Positions 1-9,684 are shown, numbered from the stretch's first letter. The stretch: DNA of 64,000 nt from Coriobacteriia bacterium (GCA_009784945.1 WQXH01000002.1:1-64000); one strand, 5' to 3'. Made by a program: numbers and translations. The notes: generated from the letters alone by a model not told the origin.

Positions 1-161
1 AAAAAGCGTCTTGAGTCTTGTGCTATGTCAGCCTTGAGGTCTAAGGCTGAGCCAGCAATCTTTGGGTCAGTGCCATGAACGGCAAGTATCTGCTCTAAAA
101 GGGCGTCATGTAAATAGTGCTGACTTTCGTGGTAGCCCTCCTTTATCTGGTCAAATCCCAC
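1..161 (-). CDS. Partial hypothetical protein (N-terminal part, truncated by window edge)
   Basis: Minus-strand frame from a GTG at 161 is open to the window edge: VGFDQIKEGYHESQHYLHDALLEQILAVHGTDPKIAGSALDLKADIAQDSRRF. Lies downstream of hom; no family recognised. Confidence 0.35.
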   Translation of the reverse strand, partial: MGFDQIKEGYHESQHYLHDALLEQILAVHGTDPKIAGSALDLKADIAQDSRRF

Positions 162-192
162 TGAAGTGCTTTTTTACACCTCCAGTGGGATT
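154..192. promoter_or_regulatory. Perfect 9-bp inverted repeat (AATCCCACT...AGTGGGATT), possible terminator or leader hairpin between hom and the next gene
   Basis: Stem read directly: 154-162 pairs with 184-192. Confidence 0.4.
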
Positions 193-213
193 CGATCACA
201 CTTTTAGCGAGCA

Positions 214-1497
214 CTACAGCATTCTGATTAGCACTGCTTCGTCGGCAAGCATGCCCAGTTTTTCTATTTCTGCAACAACGGCCTTGAGGTCTCCTTCGCG
301 CGTGGGATGTGTTACGAAGATGAGCTCTGCGTTTCCTGATCCGTCGGCAGCTGGGTACTGCATCATTCTCTCGATTGAGACTCCCTTGTCGGCAAAGGCT
401 GTTGCGGTCTGAGCAACTACTCCCACACGATCGGGCACCGGCAGACGAAGATAGTAACTCATGACCACATCGTCCATCGGCTTAAGCGGTAGCTGCTCGG
501 TGCCAAAGCGGATATAGGGACGGGTGATATCGTATGCAATGCGCTGGCTCACTTCGATGAGATCGCCCACTATAGCACTGGCTGCAGCCCCTGCACCGGC
601 ACCCTCGCCATAAAACATTGTTTCGCCCACGCTGTCTCCTACAACAAAGATGGCATTAAAAACGCCGTTAACGCTGGCAAGGGCGTGGCTGCACGGCAAC
701 AGCGTAGGGTGTACGCGCATGTCGATTCCCTCGGGGGTGCGGTGAGAAATGGCAAGCAGCTTGATGACATAGCCCATGTCTTTGGCGTTTGCAATATCGA
801 GCGGCGTAATCTGGGTAATACCCTCTGTGGGAACTTGATCCAAAACCACCTCTGTATTAAAGGCGAGTGTGGTGAGGATGGCTATTTTTGCTGCTGCGTC
901 ATGCCCCTCAACGTCTGCCGTAGGGTCAGCCTCGGCATAACCGAGCTTCTGGGCTTCCTTGAGCACTGTGTCGTAATCTGAGCCATGCTCGGCCATCTGC
1001 GTAAGCATATAGTTGGTGGTACCATTGACAATGCCCAGCACGCTTTCGATACGATTACCAATAAGCGAGTTGCGCAGTGCTCCAATGATGGGAATACCAC
1101 CGCCAACACTGGTCTCAAAGGCCAGCTCAACTCCCTTGGATCCGCTGAGCTCCAACAGCTCATAGAAGTCTTGAGCCATGACCGCCTTGTTGGCGGTAAC
1201 CACCCTCTTGCCAGCCTCCAAAGCGGCAAAAACGAACTTTCTGGCTATGCCCGTGCCGCCTACAACCTCAATGACGATGTCGATCTCTGGATCATTTACA
1301 ATGTCAAATCCGTCTGTGGTAAAGATGTCTCCAACGCCAAGTTTTTGAGCCTCTTCAACGTCAAGCGAGGCAACCTTGACCAACTCTATATCAACGCCCT
1401 GGTCGCGTAAGAAGTTTTTGCGATGCTCATTGAGTATGCGCACTACTCCCCCGCCTACTGTTCCGAGCCCTATCATGCCTACTTTTATCGTCCTCAT
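214..1497 (-). CDS. hom: Homoserine dehydrogenase (with C-terminal ACT domain)
   Basis: N-terminal GLGTVGGGVVRIL nucleotide-binding motif, GTTNYMLTQM, AEADPTADVEGHDAAAKI, C-terminal ACT-like region. Confidence 0.93.
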   Translation of the reverse strand: MRTIKVGMIGLGTVGGGVVRILNEHRKNFLRDQGVDIELVKVASLDVEEAQKLGVGDIFTTDGFDIVNDPEIDIVIEVVGGTGIARKFVFAALEAGKRVVTANKAVMAQDFYELLELSGSKGVELAFETSVGGGIPIIGALRNSLIGNRIESVLGIVNGTTNYMLTQMAEHGSDYDTVLKEAQKLGYAEADPTADVEGHDAAAKIAILTTLAFNTEVVLDQVPTEGITQITPLDIANAKDMGYVIKLLAISHRTPEGIDMRVHPTLLPCSHALASVNGVFNAIFVVGDSVGETMFYGEGAGAGAAASAIVGDLIEVSQRIAYDITRPYIRFGTEQLPLKPMDDVVMSYYLRLPVPDRVGVVAQTATAFADKGVSIERMMQYPAADGSGNAELIFVTHPTREGDLKAVVAEIEKLGMLADEAVLIRML

Positions 1498-1510
1498 GTT
1501 TCTAACCTTT

Positions 1511-1569
1511 CCGGCTTGCTGTGAGTGGCATCTTGACTTTCAAACCAATCTACTCACCCGCAGTAATCC
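1511..1569 (-). repeat. Core-deleted copy of dispersed palindromic element (family P)
   Basis: Minus strand GGATTACTGCGGGTGAGTAGATTGGTTTGAAAGTCAAGATGCCACTCACAGCAAGCCGG matches the two arms of the full copy at 2959-3080 without the central hairpin. Confidence 0.75.
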
Positions 1570-1592
1570 TCTTTCCTCTCGTTAATTCAATT

Positions 1593-2942
1593 CTATCCGA
1601 GATCTCTTCTCAAGAGATCTTCGTAGGTCTCTCTGCGCTGTACGACGGTGGCTGCGCCTTGTTCTACAAATACTACGGCTGGGCGCACCTGGGCATTATA
1701 ATTGCTACTCATAGTAGCATTATATGCACCAGTGCCGAGTACGGCAACGATGTCGCCCACTTCTGGTGTTTGTATGGAGGCATCTACTGCTATCATGTCG
1801 CCGCTCTCGCAATGCTTGCCGGCCAGTGTAACCAGGGTATCGCGTGCTTGGTTGGCCTTGTTGGCAATGACCGCCTCGTAGCGAGCATCGTAAAGAGCCG
1901 GGCGGATGTTGTCGGTCATACCACCGTCTATGGCTACGTAACACCTGATGCCCTTAAGATCCTTGATGGCTCCAACCGTGTAAAGAGTCACACCGGCGTT
2001 GGCTACTATGGATCGCCCTGGCTCAACGATGATTGTCGGTTCAGGCGCACCCACATTGCCAAAGGCTTCTGTAACGTGTTGAGTGATGAGCCTTCCATAC
2101 TCTGCTATCGTTGCAGGTTCATCGCTTGCCTGATAGGCAATGCCCAGCCCACCTCCCAAATCAAGAATCTCAGGCGCGCACTGGTATGTTGTGTGCATGA
2201 GCTCTGCAAAGGCAGCCAAAACACCAAGAGCCTCTGCGTATGGTCGAATCGAAAAAATCTGCGAGCCCAGGTGAATATGCAGACCTTTGAGCTTGAGCCC
2301 GGGGTTCTCCAAAGCGGTGCGCACCGCTTGTTCGGCCATGCCATCGGTAATACCAAAGCCAAATTTACTGTCCTCAGCACCGGTGACAATGTAGTCATGG
2401 GTGTCTGCAACCACACCAGGCTTGATGCGCAGCAAAACAGGCTGCTCGATGCCGCGCTCCGTAGCAATACGACTTATACGCTCTATCTCCTCCAAGCAAT
2501 CTACTACAATGAGCCCCACACCAGCTTCGATAGCCTCGGTAAGTTCTTGCACTGTTTTATTGTTGCCGTGCACAATGACATGTGCTGGATCAAAGCCTGC
2601 TGCGAGTGCAATGGCAAGCTCGCCACCGCCGCTCACATCAAGGTAGCAACCTTCTTCAGCCAAGATGCGCACCATGGCTTTGTTCAGAAAAGCCTTGCCT
2701 GCATAGGCCACCGTGATGTCCAGGTCAAAGGCCTCCTTATACGATGTAAGCTGATGCTTGATATGCTCAACATCCATCACATACAGAGCCGTACCCTGGT
2801 CTCGTGCCAACTCAACCAAGTCTACTCCTCCAACAAAGAGCCTGCTTGTGCGTACTTCAGCAGTTTTGGGCAGCACTGCTCCAAGCTCAGTTGTAGTACG
2901 CCCATCGGCTTGTGCGTTGGGGTTTGGTACTAAATGTCCCAT
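1593..2942 (-). CDS. lysA: Diaminopimelate decarboxylase
   Basis: VAYAGKAFLNKAM PLP-lysine motif, HIHLGSQIF, DLGGGLGIAY, EPGRSIVANAG. Confidence 0.93.
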   Translation of the reverse strand: MGHLVPNPNAQADGRTTTELGAVLPKTAEVRTSRLFVGGVDLVELARDQGTALYVMDVEHIKHQLTSYKEAFDLDITVAYAGKAFLNKAMVRILAEEGCYLDVSGGGELAIALAAGFDPAHVIVHGNNKTVQELTEAIEAGVGLIVVDCLEEIERISRIATERGIEQPVLLRIKPGVVADTHDYIVTGAEDSKFGFGITDGMAEQAVRTALENPGLKLKGLHIHLGSQIFSIRPYAEALGVLAAFAELMHTTYQCAPEILDLGGGLGIAYQASDEPATIAEYGRLITQHVTEAFGNVGAPEPTIIVEPGRSIVANAGVTLYTVGAIKDLKGIRCYVAIDGGMTDNIRPALYDARYEAVIANKANQARDTLVTLAGKHCESGDMIAVDASIQTPEVGDIVAVLGTGAYNATMSSNYNAQVRPAVVFVEQGAATVVQRRETYEDLLRRDLG

Positions 2943-2958
2943 ATCACTCTCCTCTTTT

Positions 2959-3080
2959 CCGGCTTACTGTGAGCGGCATCTTGACTTTCAAACAAACTTC
3001 GTGCCTCAGTCATGTATCAGGTATACACTCCTATCGGCACGAACTCTGTTTTCAAGTCAATCTACTCGCTCACAGTAACC
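2959..3080 (-). repeat. Full copy of dispersed palindromic element (family P)
   Basis: Minus strand GGTTACTGTGAGCGAGTAGATTGACTTGAAAACAGAGTTCGTGCCGATAGGAGTGTATACCTGATACATGACTGAGGCACGAAGTTTGTTTGAAAGTCAAGATGCCGCTCACAGTAAGCCGG; nested stems TTACTGTGAGCG/CGCTCACAGTAA, TTGACTT/AAGTCAA, TTCGTGCC/GGCACGAA. Confidence 0.85.
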
Positions 3081-3087
3081 CTCTTTT

Positions 3088-3140
3088 CCGGCTTACTGTG
3101 AGCGGCATCTTGACTTTCAAACAGACCTCGCTCCTCAGTC
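3088..3140 (-). repeat. Half copy (3' arm plus part of core) of palindromic element family P
   Basis: Minus strand GACTGAGGAGCGAGGTCTGTTTGAAAGTCAAGATGCCGCTCACAGTAAGCCGG, near-identical to the 3' arm of the adjacent full copy. Confidence 0.8.
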
Positions 3141-3173
3141 TCAACTCTAAACTCAAAACTCAAAACTCTTGCT

Positions 3174-4892
3174 TTACATTCTCTCTGGTGCGCTTACGCC
3201 CAACAGTCTTAATACCAATGCCAGGACGCGGCGAGCGGCTTCGCTCAGGTACAGACGAGCTAAACTGAGCTCGGCATCCTCACCAATGATAACGCAGCTG
3301 GTATAGAACTTGTGGTAACACGAAGCCAGTTCTTCTGCATAGTGAGTGAGCTTAAAGGGTGTAAGGTCGCGAGCGCATTGCTCGATGAGGTCGGCAAGCG
3401 AGCTCATGCATCGTATGAGATCCTTTTCGGTATCTTCTTGCAAGAGGGCGAGTGCTTCATCATTGAGAGCGCCAAGCGCCTCTACGTCCAGGCCAGCATC
3501 TGCGGCCTTACGCAATACGGAGCAAATTCGCGCGTGGGCATATTGTACGTAATACACGGGGTTAGAAGCATCTTGAGTCTTGGCTACCTCAATGTCAAAA
3601 TCCAGAGGCTGATCAGCCGAGCGCGAGAGCATGAGGTACTTGGTGGCATCCACACCCACCTCCTCAACCAATTCTTCAAGGGTGACCATCTCGCCCGTGC
3701 GTTTAGACATGCGAACAGGCTGCCCATTACGAAACAGGTTAACCAGCTGTCCAAGTACTACTGAAAGCTTGCCCTCGTGTCCCACTGCCGCTACTGCTGC
3801 TTGCATACGCGCAACATATCCGTGATGGTCGGCACCCCAGATATTAATAAGGAACTCAGAGCCGCCCTTGGGTCTGTCCTCCGTTACAAGGCGCTCAAAC
3901 TTGTCCAGATGGTAGGCAATGTCGGGGGCAAAGTAGGTGCAAGAACCATCGCTCTTGATAAGCACACGGTCTTTATCGTCACCATAACTGGTGCTTCTAA
4001 ACCATGTGGCATCTTCGTCTTCATAGAGATAACCGACGCCCCTCAGCTTTTCGAGCATGGTTTCGATAGGAGTAGCCTCACTGGCCACTGATGGCTCATA
4101 CAAAGAGCGCTCGCTAAACCAAACGTCAAAGTGCACCCCCAACTGAGTACAGAGTTCTTGTTGGCCCTCAAGCATGCGCGTGTAGCCCAGCTCTCTCATA
4201 ATGGCATTGCGCTCATCAGCTGGCACATCAAGGTAGGCGTTGCCGTATTCCTGAGCGAGCTCCTTGCCTATGTCAACAAGGTAAGTACCATGGTAGCCAT
4301 CTTCGGGCACTGCACCATCTACGCCTAATTCCTGGAGGTAGCGTGCCGCAACGGACTCACCAAACTTGTCCATCTGGCTGCCTGCATCGTTGACATAAAA
4401 CTCGCGGCATACCTCCCATCCCGCATGTTCCAAGATATTGCACAGCGCATTGCCCAGTGCAGCCCAGCGACCATGACCTACGTGCATGGGGCCGGTGGGG
4501 TTAGCAGAGATGAATTCGACGTTTATGGTTTTGCCTGCTCCCACGCTAGCTTGTGCATAGGCAGCGTCTTTATCAAATGCCTCTCGCAGTAGGGCAACAA
4601 GTGCCTTGCCCGATAGTGTCAGGTTGATGAAGCCCGGGCCGGCAATCTCGATGCTTTCAAAACTGTCATCCTGGGATAAATGCCCAACGATGATGTGAGC
4701 CACCTCACGAGGATTCTTGCCCGATTCCTTGGCCAGTTTGAGGGCTATGGTGCTTGCCCAGTCGCCGTGAGTGGCATCGCGCGGGCGTTCCACAGCACTT
4801 TGTGGGCTGTCTAAAAGAGTGAGTTCTCCAGCATCCATTGCGCGTTCAATAGCCTGATTAATGAGTGCTTCTACCTTGTATCGCATGTCCAC
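3174..4892 (-). CDS. argS: Arginyl-tRNA synthetase
   Basis: EFISANPTGPMHVGHGRWAALGNAL HIGH-type motif, RMSKRTGEMVTLEELVEEVGVDATKY KMSK-type region, C-terminal DALR-like domain. Confidence 0.95.
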   Translation of the reverse strand: MDMRYKVEALINQAIERAMDAGELTLLDSPQSAVERPRDATHGDWASTIALKLAKESGKNPREVAHIIVGHLSQDDSFESIEIAGPGFINLTLSGKALVALLREAFDKDAAYAQASVGAGKTINVEFISANPTGPMHVGHGRWAALGNALCNILEHAGWEVCREFYVNDAGSQMDKFGESVAARYLQELGVDGAVPEDGYHGTYLVDIGKELAQEYGNAYLDVPADERNAIMRELGYTRMLEGQQELCTQLGVHFDVWFSERSLYEPSVASEATPIETMLEKLRGVGYLYEDEDATWFRSTSYGDDKDRVLIKSDGSCTYFAPDIAYHLDKFERLVTEDRPKGGSEFLINIWGADHHGYVARMQAAVAAVGHEGKLSVVLGQLVNLFRNGQPVRMSKRTGEMVTLEELVEEVGVDATKYLMLSRSADQPLDFDIEVAKTQDASNPVYYVQYAHARICSVLRKAADAGLDVEALGALNDEALALLQEDTEKDLIRCMSSLADLIEQCARDLTPFKLTHYAEELASCYHKFYTSCVIIGEDAELSLARLYLSEAARRVLALVLRLLGVSAPERM

Positions 4893-5021
4893 GCAACACT
4901 TTCTGATTGTGATTCTTGGCTTTGACTTTCCGTCAAACAGAGTTCCTGATTATACCTTATAATGGCAGCTGGCTTGACTGTCTGACTGCTCGCGGTCTGA
5001 CTACCCACGAGAGCGAAGGGA

Positions 5022-5600
5022 TTGCCTGTGGAAGAATTACCTTGGTTTTGGATTTGGATTGTTGCTGCTGCGGTGCTCTTTATAGGAGAGATGCTTTCGC
5101 TGTCATTTTTCTTGCTGCCCTTTGCCATTGGGGCAGTCGTTGCTGCCATCTGCAATGCGCTTGGGCTGGAATTGGTATGGCAAATCATAGTCTTTATTGT
5201 CGTATCGGCTGTTTCTTTGGCAGCACTGAGGCCCTTTGCTCGGCGCATCACTAAAAAAGCAAGCGGTGCCAAAGCTGGTGCCGAGCGCCTCGTAGGCATG
5301 AAGGGCGCAGTAATTGAGGGACAAAGCGCAACACGCGACTTTAGAGTAAAAGTGGATGGAGAGCCTTGGAATGCCAGTGCCGCAAGCGGTGCCACACTGG
5401 TGCCGGGAACACCCATAGAAGTGCTTGCCGTTAACAGCAATTCGTTGGTGGTAGAAGCTTTGCCGCAAAAGGATCAGAGTGATTCTTACCGAGAGCCCCT
5501 GGCTTCAGAGCAGACACAAAAAGGGGTTAAGGATCCCCTTGAGGCTCCCCACTTTGTAGACGTGGATGAGAGTCGCAAGAAGTCATCCAACGAGCAGTAG
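5022..5600 (+). CDS. NfeD-like membrane protein
   Basis: Short protein with membrane segments plus OB-fold-like tail (LVGMKGAVIE...FRVKVDGEPWNA), directly upstream of an SPFH gene. Confidence 0.75.
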   Translation: MPVEELPWFWIWIVAAAVLFIGEMLSLSFFLLPFAIGAVVAAICNALGLELVWQIIVFIVVSAVSLAALRPFARRITKKASGAKAGAERLVGMKGAVIEGQSATRDFRVKVDGEPWNASAASGATLVPGTPIEVLAVNSNSLVVEALPQKDQSDSYREPLASEQTQKGVKDPLEAPHFVDVDESRKKSSNEQ

Positions 5601-5695
5601 TAAACGGTAATGAGCAGTAACAAACAGTAGCAATCAATTCTGTGACAGTAAGAACTCTTCAGTAACAGATAGCTCAGTAATAGAAAGGCGTTGCC

Positions 5696-6634
5696 ATGCT
5701 AGAAGATTTAGTAGGAGTAAGTGCCATTATAGGCATTATCGTCATCATCGTTTTATTAATATTTGCCATTCGGGCGGTTCGGATAATCCGTCCGCACGAA
5801 AAGGGTGTTGTTGAGCGGTTGGGTCGCTATTTGCGCACCTGGGAGCCGGGGCTACACATCCTGATTCCCTTTGTAGATCGCGTAACGAAGGTAGACATGC
5901 GCGAGAACGTCGTAGACGTACCCCCGCAAGAAGTAATCACCAAAGACAACGTAGCTGTAACCGTAGATGCCGTGGTCTACTACGAGGCCACCGATCCCTT
6001 TAAGCTCATCTATAACGTTGCAAACTTCTTCTTGGCTGCAACCAAGCTGGCGCAAACCAATTTACGTAATGTCATTGGAGAGATGCAGCTGGACGAGAGT
6101 CTAACCAGCCGTGAAAAGATCAATGTGACCCTCAGAGACATCCTCGACGATGCCACCGACAAATGGGGTGTGCGCGTTGTTCGCGTAGAGCTCCAGCGTA
6201 TTGAGCCGCCAGCAGACGTTACTCAGGCAATGCATCGGCAAATGAAAGCCGAGCGCGACCGCCGCGCCATGATTCTCGAGGCCGAGGGCGATAAAACCGC
6301 AGCCATCGAGCGTGCCGAGGGCACCAAGCAAAGCGCCATCCTCGAGGCAGAGGGTCGAGCCACCGCCATCAAAGAAATTGCCAACGCCGAAAAGGCACAA
6401 AAGATTCTCATTGCCGAGGGTGAGGCTCAAGCAATCACCAACGTCTTTAATGCCATTCATGACGGAAGACCTACTGATGATCTGTTGGCCTATAACTACA
6501 TTGGTGCCCTCAAAAACATCGCTGATGGCAGAGCAACCAAGATCTTCTTGCCGCTCGAAATGCAGGGTGTAGGCAGTGTGGTAGGCTCCATAGGAGAGCT
6601 CATTAAAAGCTCGCAAGAGTCTCCCTCTTCATAA
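5696..6634 (+). CDS. SPFH/stomatin-family membrane protein
   Basis: [66 protein letters not shown]; Glu/Ala-rich coiled coil. Confidence 0.93.
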   Translation: MLEDLVGVSAIIGIIVIIVLLIFAIRAVRIIRPHEKGVVERLGRYLRTWEPGLHILIPFVDRVTKVDMRENVVDVPPQEVITKDNVAVTVDAVVYYEATDPFKLIYNVANFFLAATKLAQTNLRNVIGEMQLDESLTSREKINVTLRDILDDATDKWGVRVVRVELQRIEPPADVTQAMHRQMKAERDRRAMILEAEGDKTAAIERAEGTKQSAILEAEGRATAIKEIANAEKAQKILIAEGEAQAITNVFNAIHDGRPTDDLLAYNYIGALKNIADGRATKIFLPLEMQGVGSVVGSIGELIKSSQESPSS

Positions 6635-6648
6635 CTGGAAACCGGCCG

Positions 6649-6685
6649 CAACCCAAAAAGTCTCACTTAGAGTCTTTTTGGGTTG
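6649..6685 (+). terminator. Probable terminator hairpin, 12-bp perfect stem
   Basis: CAACCCAAAAAG (6649-6660) pairs with CTTTTTGGGTTG (6674-6685), between the SPFH gene and ccdA. Confidence 0.75.
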
Positions 6686-6706
6686 TATGTTGTTCATTGG
6701 ATAACC

Positions 6707-7372
6707 ATGCACTACGTGATTGTATTTCTAGAGGGAGTCATTACCTTTATCTCGCCCTGTCTTCTACCCTTGCTGCCTGTCTATCTGTCTTTTTTTGCTG
6801 CGGGCAAAGAAAACAAGCAGCGCGCCTTGGTAAATTCACTGGGATTTGTCTTGGGCTTTACGATTATATTCGTAGCGCTCGGTGCCTTTGCTGGCACAGT
6901 AGGACGCTTCTTTCTTGAGCACACTACCATCATCAACATCATCGCCGGCCTTGTTGTCATCATCTTTGGTCTCAATTTCTGCGGGCTCATCAAGATTGGT
7001 TTCTTAAACCGCGTAGCAGGCAAGGACGCTCCCAGCAAGGAGTTGCGTTTTTCCTCTGCGCTGGTATTTGGTATAGTCTTTTCCATTGGGTGGACACCTT
7101 GCGTAGGAGCCTTTCTTGGTTCTGCTTTGATGCTTGCTTCGCAACAGGGCTCCACTTTGGTAGGAGTACTGATGCTTTTGGTGTATTCGCTCGGCCTGGG
7201 AGTTCCCTTTGTTCTCAGTGCAGTTTTGGTTGACAGGCTTAAGGATGCATTTGATACAATCAAGCGCAACTACCAAATCATCAACATCGTGTCTGGCTGC
7301 TTTCTCATTATCGTAGGCATTTTGATGGCAACCGGACTGTTGGGACGAGCACTAACCATGCTTTCTTTCTAG
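6707..7372 (+). CDS. ccdA: CcdA/DsbD-family cytochrome c biogenesis membrane protein
   Basis: SPCLLPLLPVYLSFFAAG and GWTPCVGAFLGSAL motifs, multi-pass; start placed at ATG 6707 rather than TTG 6683. Confidence 0.9.
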   Translation: MHYVIVFLEGVITFISPCLLPLLPVYLSFFAAGKENKQRALVNSLGFVLGFTIIFVALGAFAGTVGRFFLEHTTIINIIAGLVVIIFGLNFCGLIKIGFLNRVAGKDAPSKELRFSSALVFGIVFSIGWTPCVGAFLGSALMLASQQGSTLVGVLMLLVYSLGLGVPFVLSAVLVDRLKDAFDTIKRNYQIINIVSGCFLIIVGILMATGLLGRALTMLSF

Positions 7373-7392
7373 GAACGTTTAAAGGAGTACGA

Positions 7393-8070
7393 ATGAATAA
7401 AAAGGCAATAGTGATAATTGCGCTGGTAGCTCTTGTAGTATCCATAGCTCTGGCGAGCTTGGCGTACAGCATTTTGACCAGCTCGGGAGAAGTGGGGGGC
7501 ACTCCAGGCTCCCTGATAACCGGGGGAGCTGGACAAGGCAATAGTATGTCCGGGCAAGCCGCTGAGGCAAACTCCAACGATGCCGCAGCAGAAGGAGAAG
7601 ACAGCGCCAGTTCTGGAACTGCAAACGTAAGCGGTCAGGCAGATGCACTAAGCAGCTCTGCGGCTCCAGATATACAGATTCTTGACAGTGAGGGTAATGC
7701 CGTGAGGCTCTCAGACTTCAGCGGCACGCCCGTTGTACTCAATTTCTGGGCAAGTTGGTGTCCGCCCTGCGTGCATGAAATGCCCGACTTTGAGCGCGTG
7801 TATCAAGAACTGGGTGCAGAAGTTCAATTCATCATGCTCAATGCAACCGACGGACAAAGAGAGACCGTAGCAACTGCATCGCAATTCATCAGTGCTGAAG
7901 GGTTCAACTTTCCTGTATTCTTTGACACAGAAGGCGAAGCTGCTCTTGCCTACAATATCACTGCAATACCTGAGACACTTTTTATAGACCGTGAGGGTAA
8001 TATAGTCGCTAACCATATTGGCGCAATGAGCGAGCAGCAACTACGCAGCGCACTTGAGTTGATTATGTAA
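7393..8070 (+). CDS. TlpA/ResA-like membrane-anchored thioredoxin
   Basis: N-terminal TM anchor; VVLNFWASWCPPCVHEMPDF active site; AIPETLFIDREGNIVANHIG. Confidence 0.9.
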   Translation: MNKKAIVIIALVALVVSIALASLAYSILTSSGEVGGTPGSLITGGAGQGNSMSGQAAEANSNDAAAEGEDSASSGTANVSGQADALSSSAAPDIQILDSEGNAVRLSDFSGTPVVLNFWASWCPPCVHEMPDFERVYQELGAEVQFIMLNATDGQRETVATASQFISAEGFNFPVFFDTEGEAALAYNITAIPETLFIDREGNIVANHIGAMSEQQLRSALELIM

Positions 8071-8131
8071 CAGTTGCACACTATGCCAGGAACTGCCTGG
8101 GTTGGAGCCCAGACAGAGCAAGGAGCTTCAT

Positions 8132-8524
8132 ATGAAAAAAGGATTGCTTTTGTTAGTGGTAGCAATGTGTGCTGCTGGACTTCCAGCTGGGTGCATCACC
8201 TCGCTTGGCCACGATAGAGCTGTGGTCAAGCTCAATGGAAATCCAACCACCGGATACAACTGGAGCCATTCCATCACTCCCGAAGGCATTGTCGAGCTGG
8301 AGTCCGTAGACTACAAGCAAGACAGGGCATCTTCTCAAATGACCGGAGTAGGCGGAACCTTCACCTTTACCTTTGTAGCACTTAACCAGGGCAATGCAGA
8401 AATCATCTTTGCCTACGAGCGAGAGTGGGAAGACCAGCCCCCGGTTAATACCGCAGTCTATCGAGCCACGGTAGACGCAGACAATAATCTTAAGTTGGAA
8501 GAAGTTCAGCCTGCTGCCAACTGA
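8132..8524 (+). CDS. Chagasin-like (I42 family) protease inhibitor, putative lipoprotein
   Basis: Hallmark NPTTGYNW; lipobox-like GLPAGC after signal sequence; start at ATG 8132 after AGGAG. Confidence 0.75.
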   Translation: MKKGLLLLVVAMCAAGLPAGCITSLGHDRAVVKLNGNPTTGYNWSHSITPEGIVELESVDYKQDRASSQMTGVGGTFTFTFVALNQGNAEIIFAYEREWEDQPPVNTAVYRATVDADNNLKLEEVQPAAN

Positions 8525-8592
8525 CAAGACACAAAAGGCTCAGCAGATTGCAGCTTGCTCTCATCTGTAGCCTATAAAGCAAGGAGACTCCC

Positions 8593-9684
8593 GTGCAATT
8601 CAAGCTAGAACACTATACTCACCCTGATTTTTCTTTGCCCATGCTGGCAAACGCCCCTGATGCACAATTGGCAGAAGCTCCCCTGGACGGCGTTGCGCCC
8701 AAAGAGTTTCATGCAACCACCATCTTTCCGGAATACTTTAAGGTCAACGGCAGATGGCTGCTTGCACAGGAAAGTCGTATGGACTGTGCTGCCGTACTGG
8801 AGCAAGACACGATCCATGTACGCGAACTACGCCGTCTCAAAAAGGGCGACCAAGTCTTTGTTGCCAGGAGCGAGAGTGGCGAGCACGGCATCTTTGTGCA
8901 CACAGATGGCTTTGATGAGGCCGAGCAATCACCTGGCGAGCGCTTTGCCTTTAGACAGGGCAGAAGCAGAGAAACAGCTTTTTCTATGGACTATGATTTT
9001 CTGTATCAGCAGCTGCGCCATGAGCGGGAGCACGGCTACATCGTCTGGGTTGCTGGTCCAGCCTGCACCTTTGATGCTGACAGCAGAAATGCCTTCTCCG
9101 AGCTATGCGCAAACGGCTACGTGCATGCCCTTTTGGCGGGCAATGCCCTGGCAGTGCATGATTTGGAAGCCTCTTACAAACACAGCGCCTTGGGGCAAGA
9201 TATTTACACGCAAAAAACCTACCCACTTGGACACTATAATCATCTCGATACCATCAATAAGGTGCGTGAGCACGGATCCATTACCTCTTTTATCGAGAGG
9301 GAGCAGGTGCACGAAGGCATTATGTTTCATTGTGTCAAGCACGACATTCCCTATGTGTTAGCTGGATCCATCAGAGACGATGGTCCTTTGCCCGAGGTTT
9401 ATGCAGATGCCTATGCAGCCCAAGACGCCATGCGCACGCACATCAGCAAGGCAACCACGCTCGTCTGTCTGGCAACAACCTTGCACTCCATAGCCGCTGG
9501 TAACACCGCACCCTCTTTTAGAGTCTTGCCCGATGGCACCATACGACAGGTATACCTCTACATGGTCGACATCTCTGAGTTTGCCGCCAACAAGTTAAGC
9601 GACAGAGGCAGCCTTTGCGCCCGAAGCATCATCACTAACGTGCAAGACTTTCTTGTGCACACTAACAAAAACCTCAGGCTGTAG
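8593..9684 (+). CDS. TIGR00300 / LOR-SDH-like protein (possible ornithine cyclodeaminase-type NAD enzyme)
   Basis: ALLAGNALAVHDLEAS, GHYNHLDTINKVREHGSI, GSIRDDGPLPEV, AAGNTAPS recalled as typical of this family; not verified by search. Confidence 0.55.
   Translation: MQFKLEHYTHPDFSLPMLANAPDAQLAEAPLDGVAPKEFHATTIFPEYFKVNGRWLLAQESRMDCAAVLEQDTIHVRELRRLKKGDQVFVARSESGEHGIFVHTDGFDEAEQSPGERFAFRQGRSRETAFSMDYDFLYQQLRHEREHGYIVWVAGPACTFDADSRNAFSELCANGYVHALLAGNALAVHDLEASYKHSALGQDIYTQKTYPLGHYNHLDTINKVREHGSITSFIEREQVHEGIMFHCVKHDIPYVLAGSIRDDGPLPEVYADAYAAQDAMRTHISKATTLVCLATTLHSIAAGNTAPSFRVLPDGTIRQVYLYMVDISEFAANKLSDRGSLCARSIITNVQDFLVHTNKNLRL

Noticed and set aside
1521-2933. 470-aa plus-strand ORF
   Set aside because: Antisense shadow of lysA, which has clear family motifs on the minus strand.
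3088-3173. Possible attenuator or T-box leader for lysA downstream of argS
   Set aside because: No T-box or lysine-riboswitch motif recognised; the sequence is explained by the repeat element.
2912-3268. Plus-strand ORF of 118 aa with internal FRLTVSGILTFKQTS repeats
   Set aside because: Arises from the palindromic element copies; no RBS or family features.
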